From Tubiluchus corallicola (Eukaryota > Priapulida > Priapulimorpha > Priapulimorphida > Tubiluchidae): a stretch of 62,000 bases of DNA. Below are positions 26,630 through 38,700 of the stretch, in pieces. A program made the translations under genes and the position numbers. The notes beneath the pieces are model-generated. The model did not search any database, was not told the DNA's origin, and saw only the letters and a program-made list of their open reading frames with translations. The first letter of the stretch is position 1. The number at the start of each line of letters is the position of its first letter. The DNA is taken from the NCBI GenBank assembly GCA_030141605.1, contig JAQGDQ010000610.1, positions 1 through 62,000 of the forward strand, given 5' to 3'.

Positions 26630-27065
26630 TTAGGCAATTACGCACCCAGGTGTATCAAGCCATTATGACAATCTGGACTGATAGCTGAGTCCCGCCTATC
26701 TCAATTATGGATTTATGGCTGTTATCTAGATGAAGCATAATGCACAGTTACTTGTGGCGTGTTAGTAGGACTATTACTTAACAACTATGGCGTCATTATT
26801 TTAAAATTACATGTATTTGCATACGCTTATACATAAGTGACTGCACAGCTGTTTGTGGTGTAGTACTTTATACATAATAATTGTACTTGTTATATGGCGT
26901 TTATATAAAAATGCACTCGATAACTTGTTGTGGTGTGTTATAAAATATGTGCTTCTTATGTTTTATGGTACGCGTTGTCTGAGGAGAATAAGAATTTTTT
27001 CACCACTGAGCCTCTAATATCTGGCACCACTCTCGTCACGCCCTAATTAGCCTATTATTAAATAC
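26630..27065 (+). mobile_element. SINE-like repeat downstream of cyclin C
   Basis: Colinear with 40,215-40,600: acttgtggcgtgttag, tacatgtatttgcatacgct, tgtggtgtgttataaaat, gaggagaataagaattttt and cctaattagcctattatta. In the other copy the end reads gttagcctagtggttaacac, which looks like a tRNA box A, so a tRNA-related SINE is plausible. It may contribute to the cyclin C 3' UTR; no AATAAA was seen between the stop codon and this repeat. Confidence 0.55.
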
Positions 27066-27317
27066 ACCCTGGCTGAAAACTACTTCCAGTAAGCAAGTCA
27101 AAAGATATCAACTAAGGCTATTTTGCTAGGAAATTAATTATGAGCATTATGCTTTTCTGGACTGTTGCCAAAACTTGCTTTGATGATGCTTTGAGTTTCC
27201 AATAAGTCATGGATGCGATCCTTACAGTTGTGCCATTCAGAGTTGGCTAAGTTGGTTTGTGCAAAGAGACATTATTTAATTCTCGTATTTCAAAAGTTAT
27301 CAAAAATTGGACGAAAG

Positions 27318-27400
27318 TTTACAATTCCCCATGCACAAGAAATTAGTTTGTGAAGCAGATTAGGATTAGGGTTTGGATTTGGATTAGGGTCATAGTCGCA
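27318..27400 (+). repeat. Truncated TTTACAATTCC element with TTAGGG-like core
   Basis: Starts gtttacaattccccatgcac, followed by aagaaattagtttgtgaagc and degenerate ttaggg-type repeats. It matches the intact element at 42,179-42,272 but is cut off by the composite repeat to its right. Confidence 0.6.
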
Positions 27401-27435
27401 CGAGCCAGGGGTGCTGGGAGGGCTCCAGCCCTCCA

Positions 27436-29457
27436 TATTTGGGCAAATACATTTTTTGGGGCATTCACCAAATTTTTCGGGAACCGGCCAAATGATGAAA
27501 AAATAAAATAATATTTTTCATAAAAGGAAATCTCGAAATTTCTAATGTTTGAAACATTAATTGGCAAAAGAGATGCTTGCTAACAGAAAATGGGTCTGTT
27601 GTTATTTGTTGTTATCAATCAACCCGAATGACTAGTTATCAAACTACCAAATCTGGTCAATTACAGCACACGTCTGGCGCTTTATAAGCACATGTGCTGC
27701 TAGAACTAACTGTTTGTAGTGTGTTATAATCTTTTAACAACTAGCCAGATTAACAGCAGTGGGATGGCAGCGTGTTCTCCTTGCTACTGCTGCTATTGTG
27801 GTGGTGTGCTAGACAGAACTTGGAAGCTGTCAAATGAACTGCCCAAAATCCAGGCATTTTTTTGATCATGGGGTAGGGTGAGGCAATTCCTTACTCTGGA
27901 CTTTCTTTGGGTTGGCACTGTTGGGAATTGTAAACTACTTCCAATCTTTTTCAGGTGAGTGGTTGCAAATTACAGAAGGAATTTTCGTTGAAAAACTCTA
28001 TTTGCATGCGTTAGACTTTACCCTAAAATTGTAAAATGTGACGTGACATAAGATGGGAAGTTTTATGTACAGTCAAAGCTTGTTATGTCCCACTCCCTTA
28101 TACTGCCAACCTCGCTTAACACCCAAATTTTTGGCACAAACAAAACATCTATGTTTGCATAGACATGTGTGTATTGATGCACCTCATTATAATGCCAACT
28201 TGTCTGGAGTCCCAAAGTGGACAGTATAAAGATGCTTCATTGTACTCTAAAATTTAATAAGAAATATTGAACTTTTTTTCTGCACGTGCTCAACTATTTT
28301 ACAGTTATAGAAAAAGCTTGGTGTCACTCTGAGCACATTTTGCAAAGTGCCTTGCTTAATCTGGCTATATATTGGTAATGTTAATATAAGTTTACTTAAC
28401 GCAAAGGTAAAGGTAGCAAGTGTAAGAGTGAACGTTATGCAAAACTCATTTCAAATTAAATTGTTTTGTTTTTGTGAATAAACGTGAAGTTACAGGAATA
28501 ATGCCACTCTGGTTATTGTAATAATCCTTTTCAAGTTTCGTTGTACGCTTGTGCAGTTGCTGTAGGTCAAGGGTTACGTGTGCCACAGCAACGCATGTTA
28601 TCTACAACCGCCACGTGACATGTGATTAAAGCAAAGCCGTCTGCATCATCAGTTCAGTAACTACGTGGTCTTTACTTTATTATGCATTAGTCTGTGTATA
28701 GAGTGATTTACTAGCTGGATCTTGCTTGGGAACAAGGAAAATGAACTAGATAAGGTTCTAGCTAGCTGTTAAAACTGTTCTATTACAGTAGCGTGGGCTG
28801 CTAGGCATTGTCAAGTGTACACAAAGGCGTTTACTGGTACACTTAACCCTTTGACCTTTTCACGATCACCATCAATCGCTGGAATTGTGAAAAGGTTTGT
28901 TACAGTGTGTTAATTCTTCTTAGTCAGCTTGTGTAACACTTTTGTTCAAACCGAACTACGATGATCGCAAAATGTACTGCGTTATAATCTAGTCACACAT
29001 GGATCTCATAGGTTTAGCATAGCAACACCAAAATTATGGAAGGATTTACCAATTTATGCGCATAAAATGACTAATGTTGAAAGCTTCAAATCCTTTCTTA
29101 ACACTTATTTTTACAAAGAAGTCTTTTGGATTAATTAAGAATTTAATATGGGTTTAAAGTATTGGTGTTTGGGCTGTTTTCTAGTGACTTTAATGTACAT
29201 GTATTACGATTTTAGCTTTATCTATAATAGTACTGTTTATGTGTTAGGATTTATGTATGTAAAATGCCTTTGACCATTTTACTGTTAATGCATTTTAAAT
29301 GACTAATAAATTATTATTATTGCGGCTCGTTTTTGTACAATGTGAAGCACGTTGGCTATCTCTTAGCAAGGAATCTGCCACGAACGCATGACTATTTGTT
29401 GCTAATGTTGTACAATGCACCATTGTACTGATTTGAGTTAATTTATGCTTATTGTAT
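27436..29457 (+). repeat. 2-kb composite repeat, right inverted copy
   Basis: Plus-strand counterpart of 518-2,545 in opposite orientation 25 kb away. It starts gggcaaatacattttttggg and ends gagttaatttatgcttattg. It includes the mariner-like MITE (28,069-28,250), the TIR MITE (28,555-28,860) and a LINE tail with a TTATTATT tract at 29,310-29,322. The chance frame MAACSPCYCCYC near 27,764 has no family match. Confidence 0.9.
28555..28860 (-). mobile_element. TIR MITE, copy 3 of 4
   Basis: Reverse-orientation copy inside the composite, from gtcaagggttacgtgtg to cacttaaccctttgacct. It is nearly identical to 1,114-1,417, consistent with duplication as part of the composite. Confidence 0.7.
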
Positions 29458-30801
29458 CAAAAATAAGAAATAATCTTATGCTTTATCTAGCTGATTTGCA
29501 CTATTTTGGCTATGCGTTATTATAGTCGTTTATTTGTAAAAGCAGCAAATTATGGTACAGAATAATTTATTCATTGAATAAATTGCTAAAGGCAGAGTGT
29601 TGTGAATGAACCGAAGCTGTGCTACTTCTTCAGTGTTTAGTGTAGAGGTCTCGTATGTCTTATTCAGCCTGCAGTCTTGAGGTGTGTGATCGGTACAAAT
29701 TAAACTGAAGGCCTGAAAAACGTCGACCCCACAAACACATTGAAGCTATCCTGAAGGGCAGAGCGCAGGCTAAAATTATCCAATATACCAATGATCTGCA
29801 TTCATATTGCAAACTTGTGAGTTGTGCTACAGCTGCAAGACGTGTTAGACGATTTTGAGTTCAACCCTGATTTCTTCATGTCTCCGATTATACCTCTCTG
29901 CGGTTGTGTCCACACTGAAGGTATAATGCTACAGATTTATTATTGAACAAGGAAGAATTGATGTAATAAATTTTTAATACTGCTACTTATTGTTTCTGCA
30001 CCAATCCTGCAGAAGGTCATGCTACCCCTTTTACTTGCTATTAATGTTACGATAATAAAGTCTTATGTCTTTTAATAAAAACTAATTACTATTTTGATGA
30101 GTGATTACTTCAAGAATTTTCTTAATATTCTCCCACGTGGCCCGCGCAAAAAGGGACGGAATACAAAAATGGCTGAAATGATATTTGCGTGATCTCTCAT
30201 ATTACCAAACGTGCAATGTTGTCAAAAAGCTAAGACTGTTATGGTAAGTGTGAGCTGTTTGGACTTTTAGCGAAACGTAGACGATTATACGTGTCAAATG
30301 GTGTTCACATTGTTCAGTTTGATGCCATCGTAAAACTGGTGTTTTTGTATGATACAGAAATTTGGGCTTTTGGTAATATGGTTTTGGTGATGAAACTGTA
30401 TTCGAGATTCATTAAAATTAATTATCACCCGAGTTATGCTTGATAACTCCCACAATTTTAATTGTGGTGAATTGGCTTGCTTCGTTACTAGTATTGATGT
30501 TAGGTGTCGATGTTTAAATTTTTGTTTTAAATTGCGTAAATGAAAGTCAAACTGACAAAATGTGTAAAATATGCTATGACTGTATGCAATGCCAATACTC
30601 CGCAACAGTGACATTATATTTTCGCACCTCCTGTTTTGTAGATCATTATTCATGCAGGTCGTTATTCGGTTTATTAGCACACATGTAACAACTGATTGAA
30701 TTTATTTGTGTCAGTTTTCCTTTCTTGCAGTATGTAAAGCTACACAAATTTCATTATATTATTATAATATATTGACAACAAATTGCTTGCTTACTTACTT
30801 A
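29458..30801. other. Intergenic, no gene recognised
   Basis: AT-rich. A segment near 29,690-29,860 has short coding-like stretches but no consistent frame or family. A 128-codon minus-strand frame (30,294-30,680) has low-complexity, AT-driven composition and no recognisable motif. Confidence 0.4.
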
Positions 30802-30984
30802 TTAGTATAGTCCAGTAAGATTTAGTTTCACTTTTTCTGAATCTTCAGATTTTACTCTCAATTTGGGCTTTTTCACTGGTTTCACTAAATGACCTGACGA
30901 TGTACTTTCCTGTCGCTGAGCAATGATGTGACCACACTTTTGTGAATGACCGGTTAAAGTAACTGCGAAGATTGCTTTGGTTGA
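30802..30984 (-). CDS. Candidate terminal exon, unidentified gene
   Basis: A 183-bp minus-strand frame encodes STKAIFAVTLTGHSQKCGHI, a polar Ser/Lys-rich middle, then KPKLRVKSEDSEKVKLNLTG and LY before the stop. It is preceded by a strong acceptor (tgtgtttttgttgccag) in phase 0, matching the phase-0 donor of the candidate exon at 31,125-31,238. The lysine-rich tail looks nuclear, but I do not recognise the protein. If real, the gene would be divergent from tepsin. No upstream start exon was found, so the call is tentative. Confidence 0.35.
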   Translation of the reverse strand, partial: STKAIFAVTLTGHSQKCGHIIAQRQESTSSGHLVKPVKKPKLRVKSEDSEKVKLNLTGLY

Positions 30985-31124
30985 CTGGCAACAAAAACAC
31001 AATAAGATGTAACTAGATCTTAATGAAATGAAGGTCAAAAAAGGGTCACTTGTCGAGTTTTTATCCATTGCATTGATTTAAAATTACAGTTTGAAAATTA
31101 CGGAATTATACATTATGCACTTAC

Positions 31125-31238
31125 GTGCCGAATTCTGATCTCATTGTGGCCCTTTATTTTGTGCTGTGCTCTTGATTGTGGTGTAGTGTTGTGTTGGTTA
31201 CGAGAGACAATGATTGAAGTCAACACAGACGCCTTGAA
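31125..31238 (-). CDS. Candidate penultimate exon, unidentified gene
   Basis: A 114-bp open segment on the minus strand between a good acceptor (attaacctgcag) and a consensus donor GTAAGT, encoding FKASVLTSIIVSRNQHNTTP then QSRAQHKIKGHNEIRIRH. Its phases (0,0) let it join the exon at 30,802-30,984. It carries no motif I recognise. A chance pairing of splice-like sites cannot be excluded. Confidence 0.35.
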
Positions 31239-31424
31239 CTGCAGGTTAATTTCTACCGTTTGTTTATTTCAAAGTTAAAACACACTTTTTAACTTTTCAG
31301 TTCACAGCACAATACAATGCAGGTGAATTTAGTTTCCACTGTGCCAAACCCAAAATGTAATACTGTAATAATGAATTGTTTCTAGTGAGCCAAACAGTAT
31401 GCCAAAACTCAGAGGCAGTTTTAG

Positions 31425-32325
31425 AAGTTTGCCTGCCTTACAAGTATGTCATTGTTAGTGTGAGAGAGAGAGTACCGGTCAGTCTGCCTCCCTTACAAGC
31501 ATAGTGTCAGTGTTAGTCTGAGAGAGAGTGCCGGTCAGTCTGCCTCCCTTACAAGCATAGTGTCAGTGTTAGTCTGAGAGAGAGTGCCGGTCAGTCTGCC
31601 TCCCTTACAAGCATAGTGTCAGTGTTAGTCTGAGAGAGAGTGCCGGTCAGTCTGCCTCCCTTACATGCATAGTGTCAGTGTTAGTCTGAGAGAGTGTCAG
31701 TCAGTCTGCCTCTTTTACAAGCATAGTGTCATTGTTAGTGTGAGAGAGAGTGTCAGTCAGTCTGCCTCTTTTACAAGCATAGTGTCATTGTTAGTCTGAG
31801 AGAGAGTGCCGGTCAGTCTGCCTCCCTTACAAGACTAGTGTCATTGTTAGTCTGAGAGAGAGTGCCGGTCAGTCTGCCTCCCTTACATGCATAGTGTCAG
31901 TGTTAGTCTGAGAGAGTGTCAGTCAGTCTGCCTCTTTTACAAGCATAGTGTCATTGTTAGTGTGAGAGAGAGTACCGGTCAGTCTGTCTCCCTTACAAGC
32001 ATAGTGTCAGTGTTAGTCTGAGAGAGAGTGCCAGTCAGTCTGCCTCCCTTACAAGACTAGTGTCATTGTTAGTCTGAGAGAGAGTGCCAGTCAGTCTGCC
32101 TCCCTTACAAGCATAGTGTCATTGTTAGTCTGAGAGAGAGTGCCGGTCAGTCTGCCTCCCTTACAAGACTAGTGTCATTGTTAGTCTGAGAGAGAGTGCC
32201 AGTCAGTCAGCCTCCCTTACAAGACTAGTGTCACTGTTAGTCTGAGAGAGAGTGCCAGTCAGTCAGCCTCCCTTACAAGAATAGTGTCATTGTTAGTCTG
32301 AGAGAGAGTGCCGGTCAGTCTGTTC
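31425..32325 (+). repeat. 56-bp minisatellite, about 16 copies
   Basis: The unit is close to ggtcagtctgcctcccttac plus aagcatagtgtcagtgttag plus tctgagagagagtgcc. Variants alternate (cttttac/cccttac, gcatag/gactag, ggtcag/agtcag). The array ends about 370 bp upstream of the tepsin start codon. Confidence 0.97.
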
Positions 32326-32699
32326 TGCTCCCTGTCTCAGCTCTCATGTTTATAAAACAGCCGCTACACCCTACTAAGCCAGGAAATAAAAAATCTGTTT
32401 TTTTTCTAGTTTTGCCAGGTAGTGCAAACACTTAACTAGGTGAACAATCCCAGTTGTGTAGCTCAGTACCTGGCAACTCTGTTCCACTGACGTATACATG
32501 TATACAAGATTGCGGGAAAAAGCATAAAACTGAGATTGTAGGGAAAATCAATAACTCAACATTATGAAGTATAACATTGCCAGAAGCATGTAATGCCATG
32601 CATCCAACTGTCTATCGAGATGAAACTTGTATCATTTACTTTCATTACAGGTTCTTATTATAATACTGTCTACTGCTATCTAAATTCTAAACGTTCAGC

Positions 32700-32780
32700 A
32701 TGTCATCTCTACCTGCAGATGCGAAACCGCAGACCGATAAAAATGTTGGAATTTTCAACAAGATGGCATTTCTTGAAGAC
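32700..32780 (+). CDS. TEPSIN: Tepsin exon 1 (start)
   Basis: Encodes MSSLPADAKPQTDKNVGIFN then KMAFLED; donor GTAAGT, phase 0. ATG at 32,700 is chosen because the frame joins the conserved exon 2. A second in-frame ATG, 21 codons on, corresponds better to the vertebrate start of the ENTH fold and could also be used. An acceptor-like ttcattacag at 32,641-32,650 suggests a spliced 5' leader. Confidence 0.85.
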
Positions 32781-35700
32781 GTAAGTTTCATTAGTTGCCG
32801 GTTCACTTAGTTTTCAACATGTCCATTTGCGCACAGTTTATGATGATTTAAAGGCCTGTGTAACCCCAACAGACGTATTAAGTATTATTTTGATTACACA
32901 AAAAATTCATAGTTATTTTTAAATAAAGGAAATTTATAAATTATTTAACTTACTTGTTTCTGGCAAATTTCGAATGTGTGCGTTGCAGTAAAGATTGACC
33001 GGTCTTTGGAGCGAGTGAGCGAGAATGATGTACGAGGTACAGAAAGCATCTTTGGTTACCAATGTTTGGTTACCGATCTTTGGTGACCCCGTGACTGTAC
33101 TTATAACAACTTGTCATTTGTGTTGCACAACAAAAATGGCAGTTTTTCAAATTTAATACCGCTAACAGTAAAGTGATAAAAAATCAATGGAATCAAGTTT
33201 TACTGTAAGTTTATAATAAAATAAATTGAATATTCGTGACGAGAGTATGATTTTAAGTTGTAAAAGTTTATATTATAGTGAGGATTTAGTTTGACTTTAA
33301 ATAAAGCATATCATTCTTTATTTGTACCGTACTAGTTACATTGAAAGCTGCATCATTGTCAGTAATGTAGAACGGAAAAAGCCTCAGCTTAGCATTGTCT
33401 CGATATTTAATTCTAATTCATGTTTAATTAATTTGTTTGTACAAAAATGGCTATATAACACTAAGCGAAGCTGACACCAAAGTGTAAAACAAGATTAGCA
33501 GAAAAGTTTTTTTGGATAGACATTCAGCCATTACTGGAAGTTGATTTATTCACTAACGGTGCATTCATTCAGATTAGCTAGTTTTCTGTCGCGAGTTTTC
33601 TTTCTGACAGTAACTCGCAAGTGTGAACTGCTTTGCGAATAATTGTCGGCAAGGAATTGCAACTGTTGTCTAAGCTGAATGCCTCAGCGAGTTACTCTCA
33701 ACACTGCTCACATGAATAGCGTGAGAAAATGACTCAAGAAAATGGTTGCTGAATCATCCCTGATACATTACATACACGTATTGTTTTATTTAGCCTGGTA
33801 ACTTGCTTATCACATATAAAAGTAATGGTATCGTAGACAAACAATACATATTTTATGCTAATTGCTTTAATTATATACAAATGATAATAAATCATTGCAC
33901 TTTAGTTATAAACTTTCCGCAAGCTGTTTGGTGAGTGTTAAGGGAAAACTGGACGATTTAGACTCAATCTCATTTTAATTTACTATCTAAAATATACATT
34001 TTCTTGCCTATAAAAGTTAACAATTGTTCCTTATATTTGAATAATTAGCTTAGAAAGTTAATTAACGGCAACCGAACACAGCTATTGCTTACATCAGAAA
34101 CTAACCACAGTTTGTGCAATGGAATGCGTCTTCCCTTGCGCGTCAAGCACGTTTGCGTAAGTGTTACTGCTTAAATGCATGATGTCACGAAAAATGGGCT
34201 TTACATCATATGACGTCGTGAAAATAACACAGCAGTTCACGATCATGCTTACTGTCGGAGAGTAACTCGCAGCAAGTTTTGCCATCTAGTGTGAACATGC
34301 TTGCTAGTCACCAGTCTGAACATATCGTAAGAACTAGGCTTGCTTATTGACGTTACCGTGGCAACACTCCTACCCCACAATGCATTGAAAGCTTTCGTAA
34401 GTTACAGTATGAACAACAAAGTTGTTTATAATTTCAACAAGACATTATGGCAGGTAATTGACGAAAAAGCCTTTTTACGGGCAGTTGACAGATGAAAAAG
34501 GTTTTACGGCCTAGAAGATTTATAATAATACGAGTACAAGATCACCGTTCTGTTTCCTTTTCATGGTTTCATTTCCTTCTTTCTACAAAGACAGTTTGTT
34601 TGCACTTCCACTGGTCTATTTTCAAACTTCTAAACGATACTAAACCTCTAATGTCAAACCCGAACCACATGAAGTTTAAAGATTTCAAATTGAAGACTGC
34701 AAAATTAAGTGTCGTGTCATCATTTGTTATTTTTAAATCCAAAAATGAACCTGCATGAACAGATCCAACCTAGTTAGTACCATAGATGTTTTTGGGAGCA
34801 CTGTAAGCTCACTTTCCCGTATTTAAGCACATTTTGGAGGCCTCAAATGAGATCTAAATTCTGGTACCTAGACGTCCTCAAACCTGAAAAATTCTGTTTT
34901 AATAATTATATTTTACCTCCACTTACCTAGGTAATATTCATTGTATTCTATTGTAGTAGTTATATATCTTAAAAGCAAGTTCATATTACAATGCAATGCG
35001 GATGACCCATTAATTAGGCTTAATATATTTAGTGTCAAGATTATCTACCCAGCAAAATAGTAAAACATAAAACTGACTTGAGACTGTTAAGTTTACAGCC
35101 CACTCACTATTCGTACAAAATTTAATAAGTTTGCGTGCGTGCTCATTTTTCCTACCGGACACAGCTAAATGACAGAACGTCTCAGCCACACGTGCATTTT
35201 ACTGTATTGTAGACCATTTTGCGGTTACTAGAAGTTATTTCCTCAGGCAAATTCACTAGTTTAAAACTCACTATGTAACCTCAAGCTTGTGATTCATAAT
35301 TTTACTTCTACCATGAAAGAGGGCAGCCCAGCCCCTTGGGCCCACCCCCTAAATGCAGAAGTGCAGTTACAGTTAGCTAAAAACTGTCTAGACAACGGAA
35401 ATCGATAAGAGAATCGACACAATGTAAGTGACATACATAAACATAACATAACATATGTAAGTGATATACATAAACATAACATAACATATGTAAGTGATAT
35501 ACATAAACATAACATAACATATGTAAGTGATATACATAAACATAACATAACATATGTAAGTGATATACATAAACATAACTTCACTATACAAATCAGCTGA
35601 CTAATCGGGGATTGTGCAAACAAACAAGAAGTTGGTGTGTTTCTTGGATTACTGATAAAACATTTTATTTAGCCATAAAATTTTTTTTTTAAATAATTCT

Positions 35701-38700
35701 GTGGATGCTCGTGCATCAGTGGGTTCGTCTGCCAGTGCCCATGTATGTATTTCTTTTATTTGTAATAATTAAAATGATTTTATTCCACTACGACTGTTTT
35801 TTGTACGTTTTTCAGTTTCTTATACTGCTAAACAACTTCCCTTGATAAATTTAATCAGGTGTTATCTCCTTTGTTTAAACAGATTCCTTTAGTAAATCAA
35901 GCGACAAGCGACGACGGTAAACCAACAGCTGGTTACGTTCTTGATAAAATTGTCGGTGAGTCTGTCTTTTTATGTTGATGCTGCTGTTCTTTGTCTGTTT
36001 GCTAAAACATGAGCAGCATTCTGTGCTTTGTGCTTAGTTACCCAGGATTAGCTCTACTAATCAATTTTTGCTTATACCTTGTTTAAAGCTGCATTAACTC
36101 CTTTAGGATCGCACCATTAAAAATAGACCTATGACTTTTATGCTACTGTATAAGCACAGACATAACTAAATGATTACAAACAAAGTACTGTTCTAGTCAG
36201 GAGAATCTCGGCTATCCAATCATACTATTTGTTTAAACATTTATAAGTAATTTCATTGGATGTTATTGTGAAGAATTTTTCTCAGATTGTAAAAAATTTT
36301 TCAGCCTTGACATTCGTTAGCGGTTCAAAATGTCAGTTACTGTTGGACTATCTCCTCTATAGATTGTCAAGCTTTTCCTCCTGCCATGTGAAACTAAAGG
36401 TAACTCATTAAAGTTATTACACTCGTTAAGTAAACTATAAACTAAACTAATGAATTGTAGTGAAAAAACTATATGCTGCCAAAGCTTGGTCCGGTTCTTG
36501 AAACAAAAATAGATATTGGGCAAATTTAGAAAGTGTAATGGCGCGTTCAGACTAGTGAGTTCTCGCAAGTGTGAACGGCTTTGCAAGTTCTCCTACAAGT
36601 TATCGCGCAAGAACTCAACACAGGTTTCGCTGAGTTTGCAATAACTTGAAAGTAAGCTTGCAAAGTTCACACTTTCAAGTTTACTGTTAGAGAAAACTCT
36701 AGTCTGAATGCGCCTTAAAGTTTTAACAAAATCATGTGATTTTGTAATGTAAGTTTTCTGAAGTTTAAACTAAACTTCTTTCACATTTTTTGAAATATGC
36801 GCAATAACAGTCCTTATTACTTTATGGTGTTCATAGTTAAATCATCTTAGTTTTACTTCTTTTTAAATTCATTTCTCGTCTATGTGGCCATGGAGGATTG
36901 TAATGTTGTTCATTCGTTTCGTAAAACATTCTTTAATTTTACACTCAAAGTTTGAATAGGTTTTGCAAGTTATGAGGCACTGCATTCATAACGGCCACAT
37001 CGACTTCCGTCAGTCTCTTCGAGGAAAGTCCGGGCCAGTTAAAGAAGCAGCAGGTACGGTTACTGCGAGAATTCTATTTTTGAAAAAAAACATCTTTTAA
37101 TTACATCTTTAAAATGTGAAATACTAGAAACGTGTAAAGTGTTTCGACTGTAGAGCCCAGCAGTCGTCTTAACCCTTTCATACCCGTTGTATCCCGTGGG
37201 ATACGAGAATATTTTCTGCCTTTAAAATTAATAAAATTTTAATAGTTATTTGTTAATAGTTATTTTGCTTTAAGCCAATAACAATAGACTAAAATGGTGA
37301 TAAAATGGCAAACTAGAAAAGCTACGTAGCATAAAAAACTGCTCAAGGTACAGTACTTTAGAGACGACTTTGTACAGATCAGCATAGCGTGCATACTAAA
37401 TGTCTTAAATACTTTAAAAAATTATCAACAGTTGCAAAATGAAGCACATTTTATGCTTCCATTGAATCCCAATGTATCCCGTGGGATACAGGCTATATTT
37501 AGCATGCGGGCACAGGTAGAAAAAAAATAATTATTATGTGTAAACAAGATGGACATACTGAACAAAAGTACCAAGCCAAAAAATTTTTTCTTATTAAAAA
37601 ATAATTTGGGAGTGAAAGGGTCAAGTGTGACAGAGTAGAGAAACAACAATCAGTTTTATAGGTAAAGCCACACAGTACATGAAAATAATTGATTATGAAT
37701 TTGCAAAGAACCGAAGATGCAGATGATGTAGTTAAACTGACATGTAGAGAAAAAGACTACAAAAGCAAAAGTATAGCAGATCTATTACTAGATTTAAAAA
37801 AATGCTAAAAAATCAAATTTTAAGTAATTATCAGTGAGTAATAAAAATTTCTATCAGTATCCATCCTCACAGTAGTTGCAAAACAGTGGAGTTAGCTTAA
37901 TCAAGTTATTTTAAATTTACATACTATTAAAAAACAATAGTATTCCTATCTTTCATATCATCCCATATATGAGCTTCATTCATTACGTCATTCCATTTTA
38001 AGCACTAATGTTTTTTTTTAATCACGATTCACTTTAAATTTTCAGATTATCTCCATATATTTTTTTCTATCACTGTGTGGGACAATCTAACAAGCCCTGC
38101 TTCTTGATTGCCCACAACACATTTACCTTCGTGCATAAGTGAACAGTGCTTGAGGCTTTTTCTGTGCAGTATTTCTTATTTGTATTATATCCATTGTAGG
38201 CCCTTTCACTAGATATTGTATATGTAATCATTGTAAATGTGTAAGGTGAAATAAATGACTTATGACTTATGACTAGCTAGGTGTTCGAAAGCAGAGTTGA
38301 ATTACTTGGCAGAATCAAACCAAATTTCGGGATTTCGAATCCGAATCGAATTTGAATCCAGTTTTAAACATTTCCGAATTCAGTGTTCCCTCGCTACTTC
38401 GCGTTTCATTTATCGTGGACTCGCTGTTTCGCGGGTTTTCAAAAATATTAATGTAAAATATTTATCGCAGTATTTTTGCTGTTTCGTGGGTTTTTGCGGT
38501 AAACCGTCTAAAGTATTTTTGCACATGCGTAGTACGTATTGTACAGTAATGTATAGATTTGATGAATTTTGCATAAAAGCGCATGATTTTATGAAAAAGT
38601 TATTAAGGGAATGGGAAAGAGTTATGTTTAAGAGTGTGGGGGTGGATTTATAAAGACTTGAAATAATGTATAACTACTAAAAAAAGTATAGCGTATCCCT

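Noticed and set aside
35294-35623. Frames giving periodic hydrophobic peptides
   Set aside because: Product of the 33-bp minisatellite in tepsin intron 1.
38297-38653. 118-codon plus-strand frame
   Set aside because: Spans a hAT-like remnant and a pogo-type MITE; no protein similarity.
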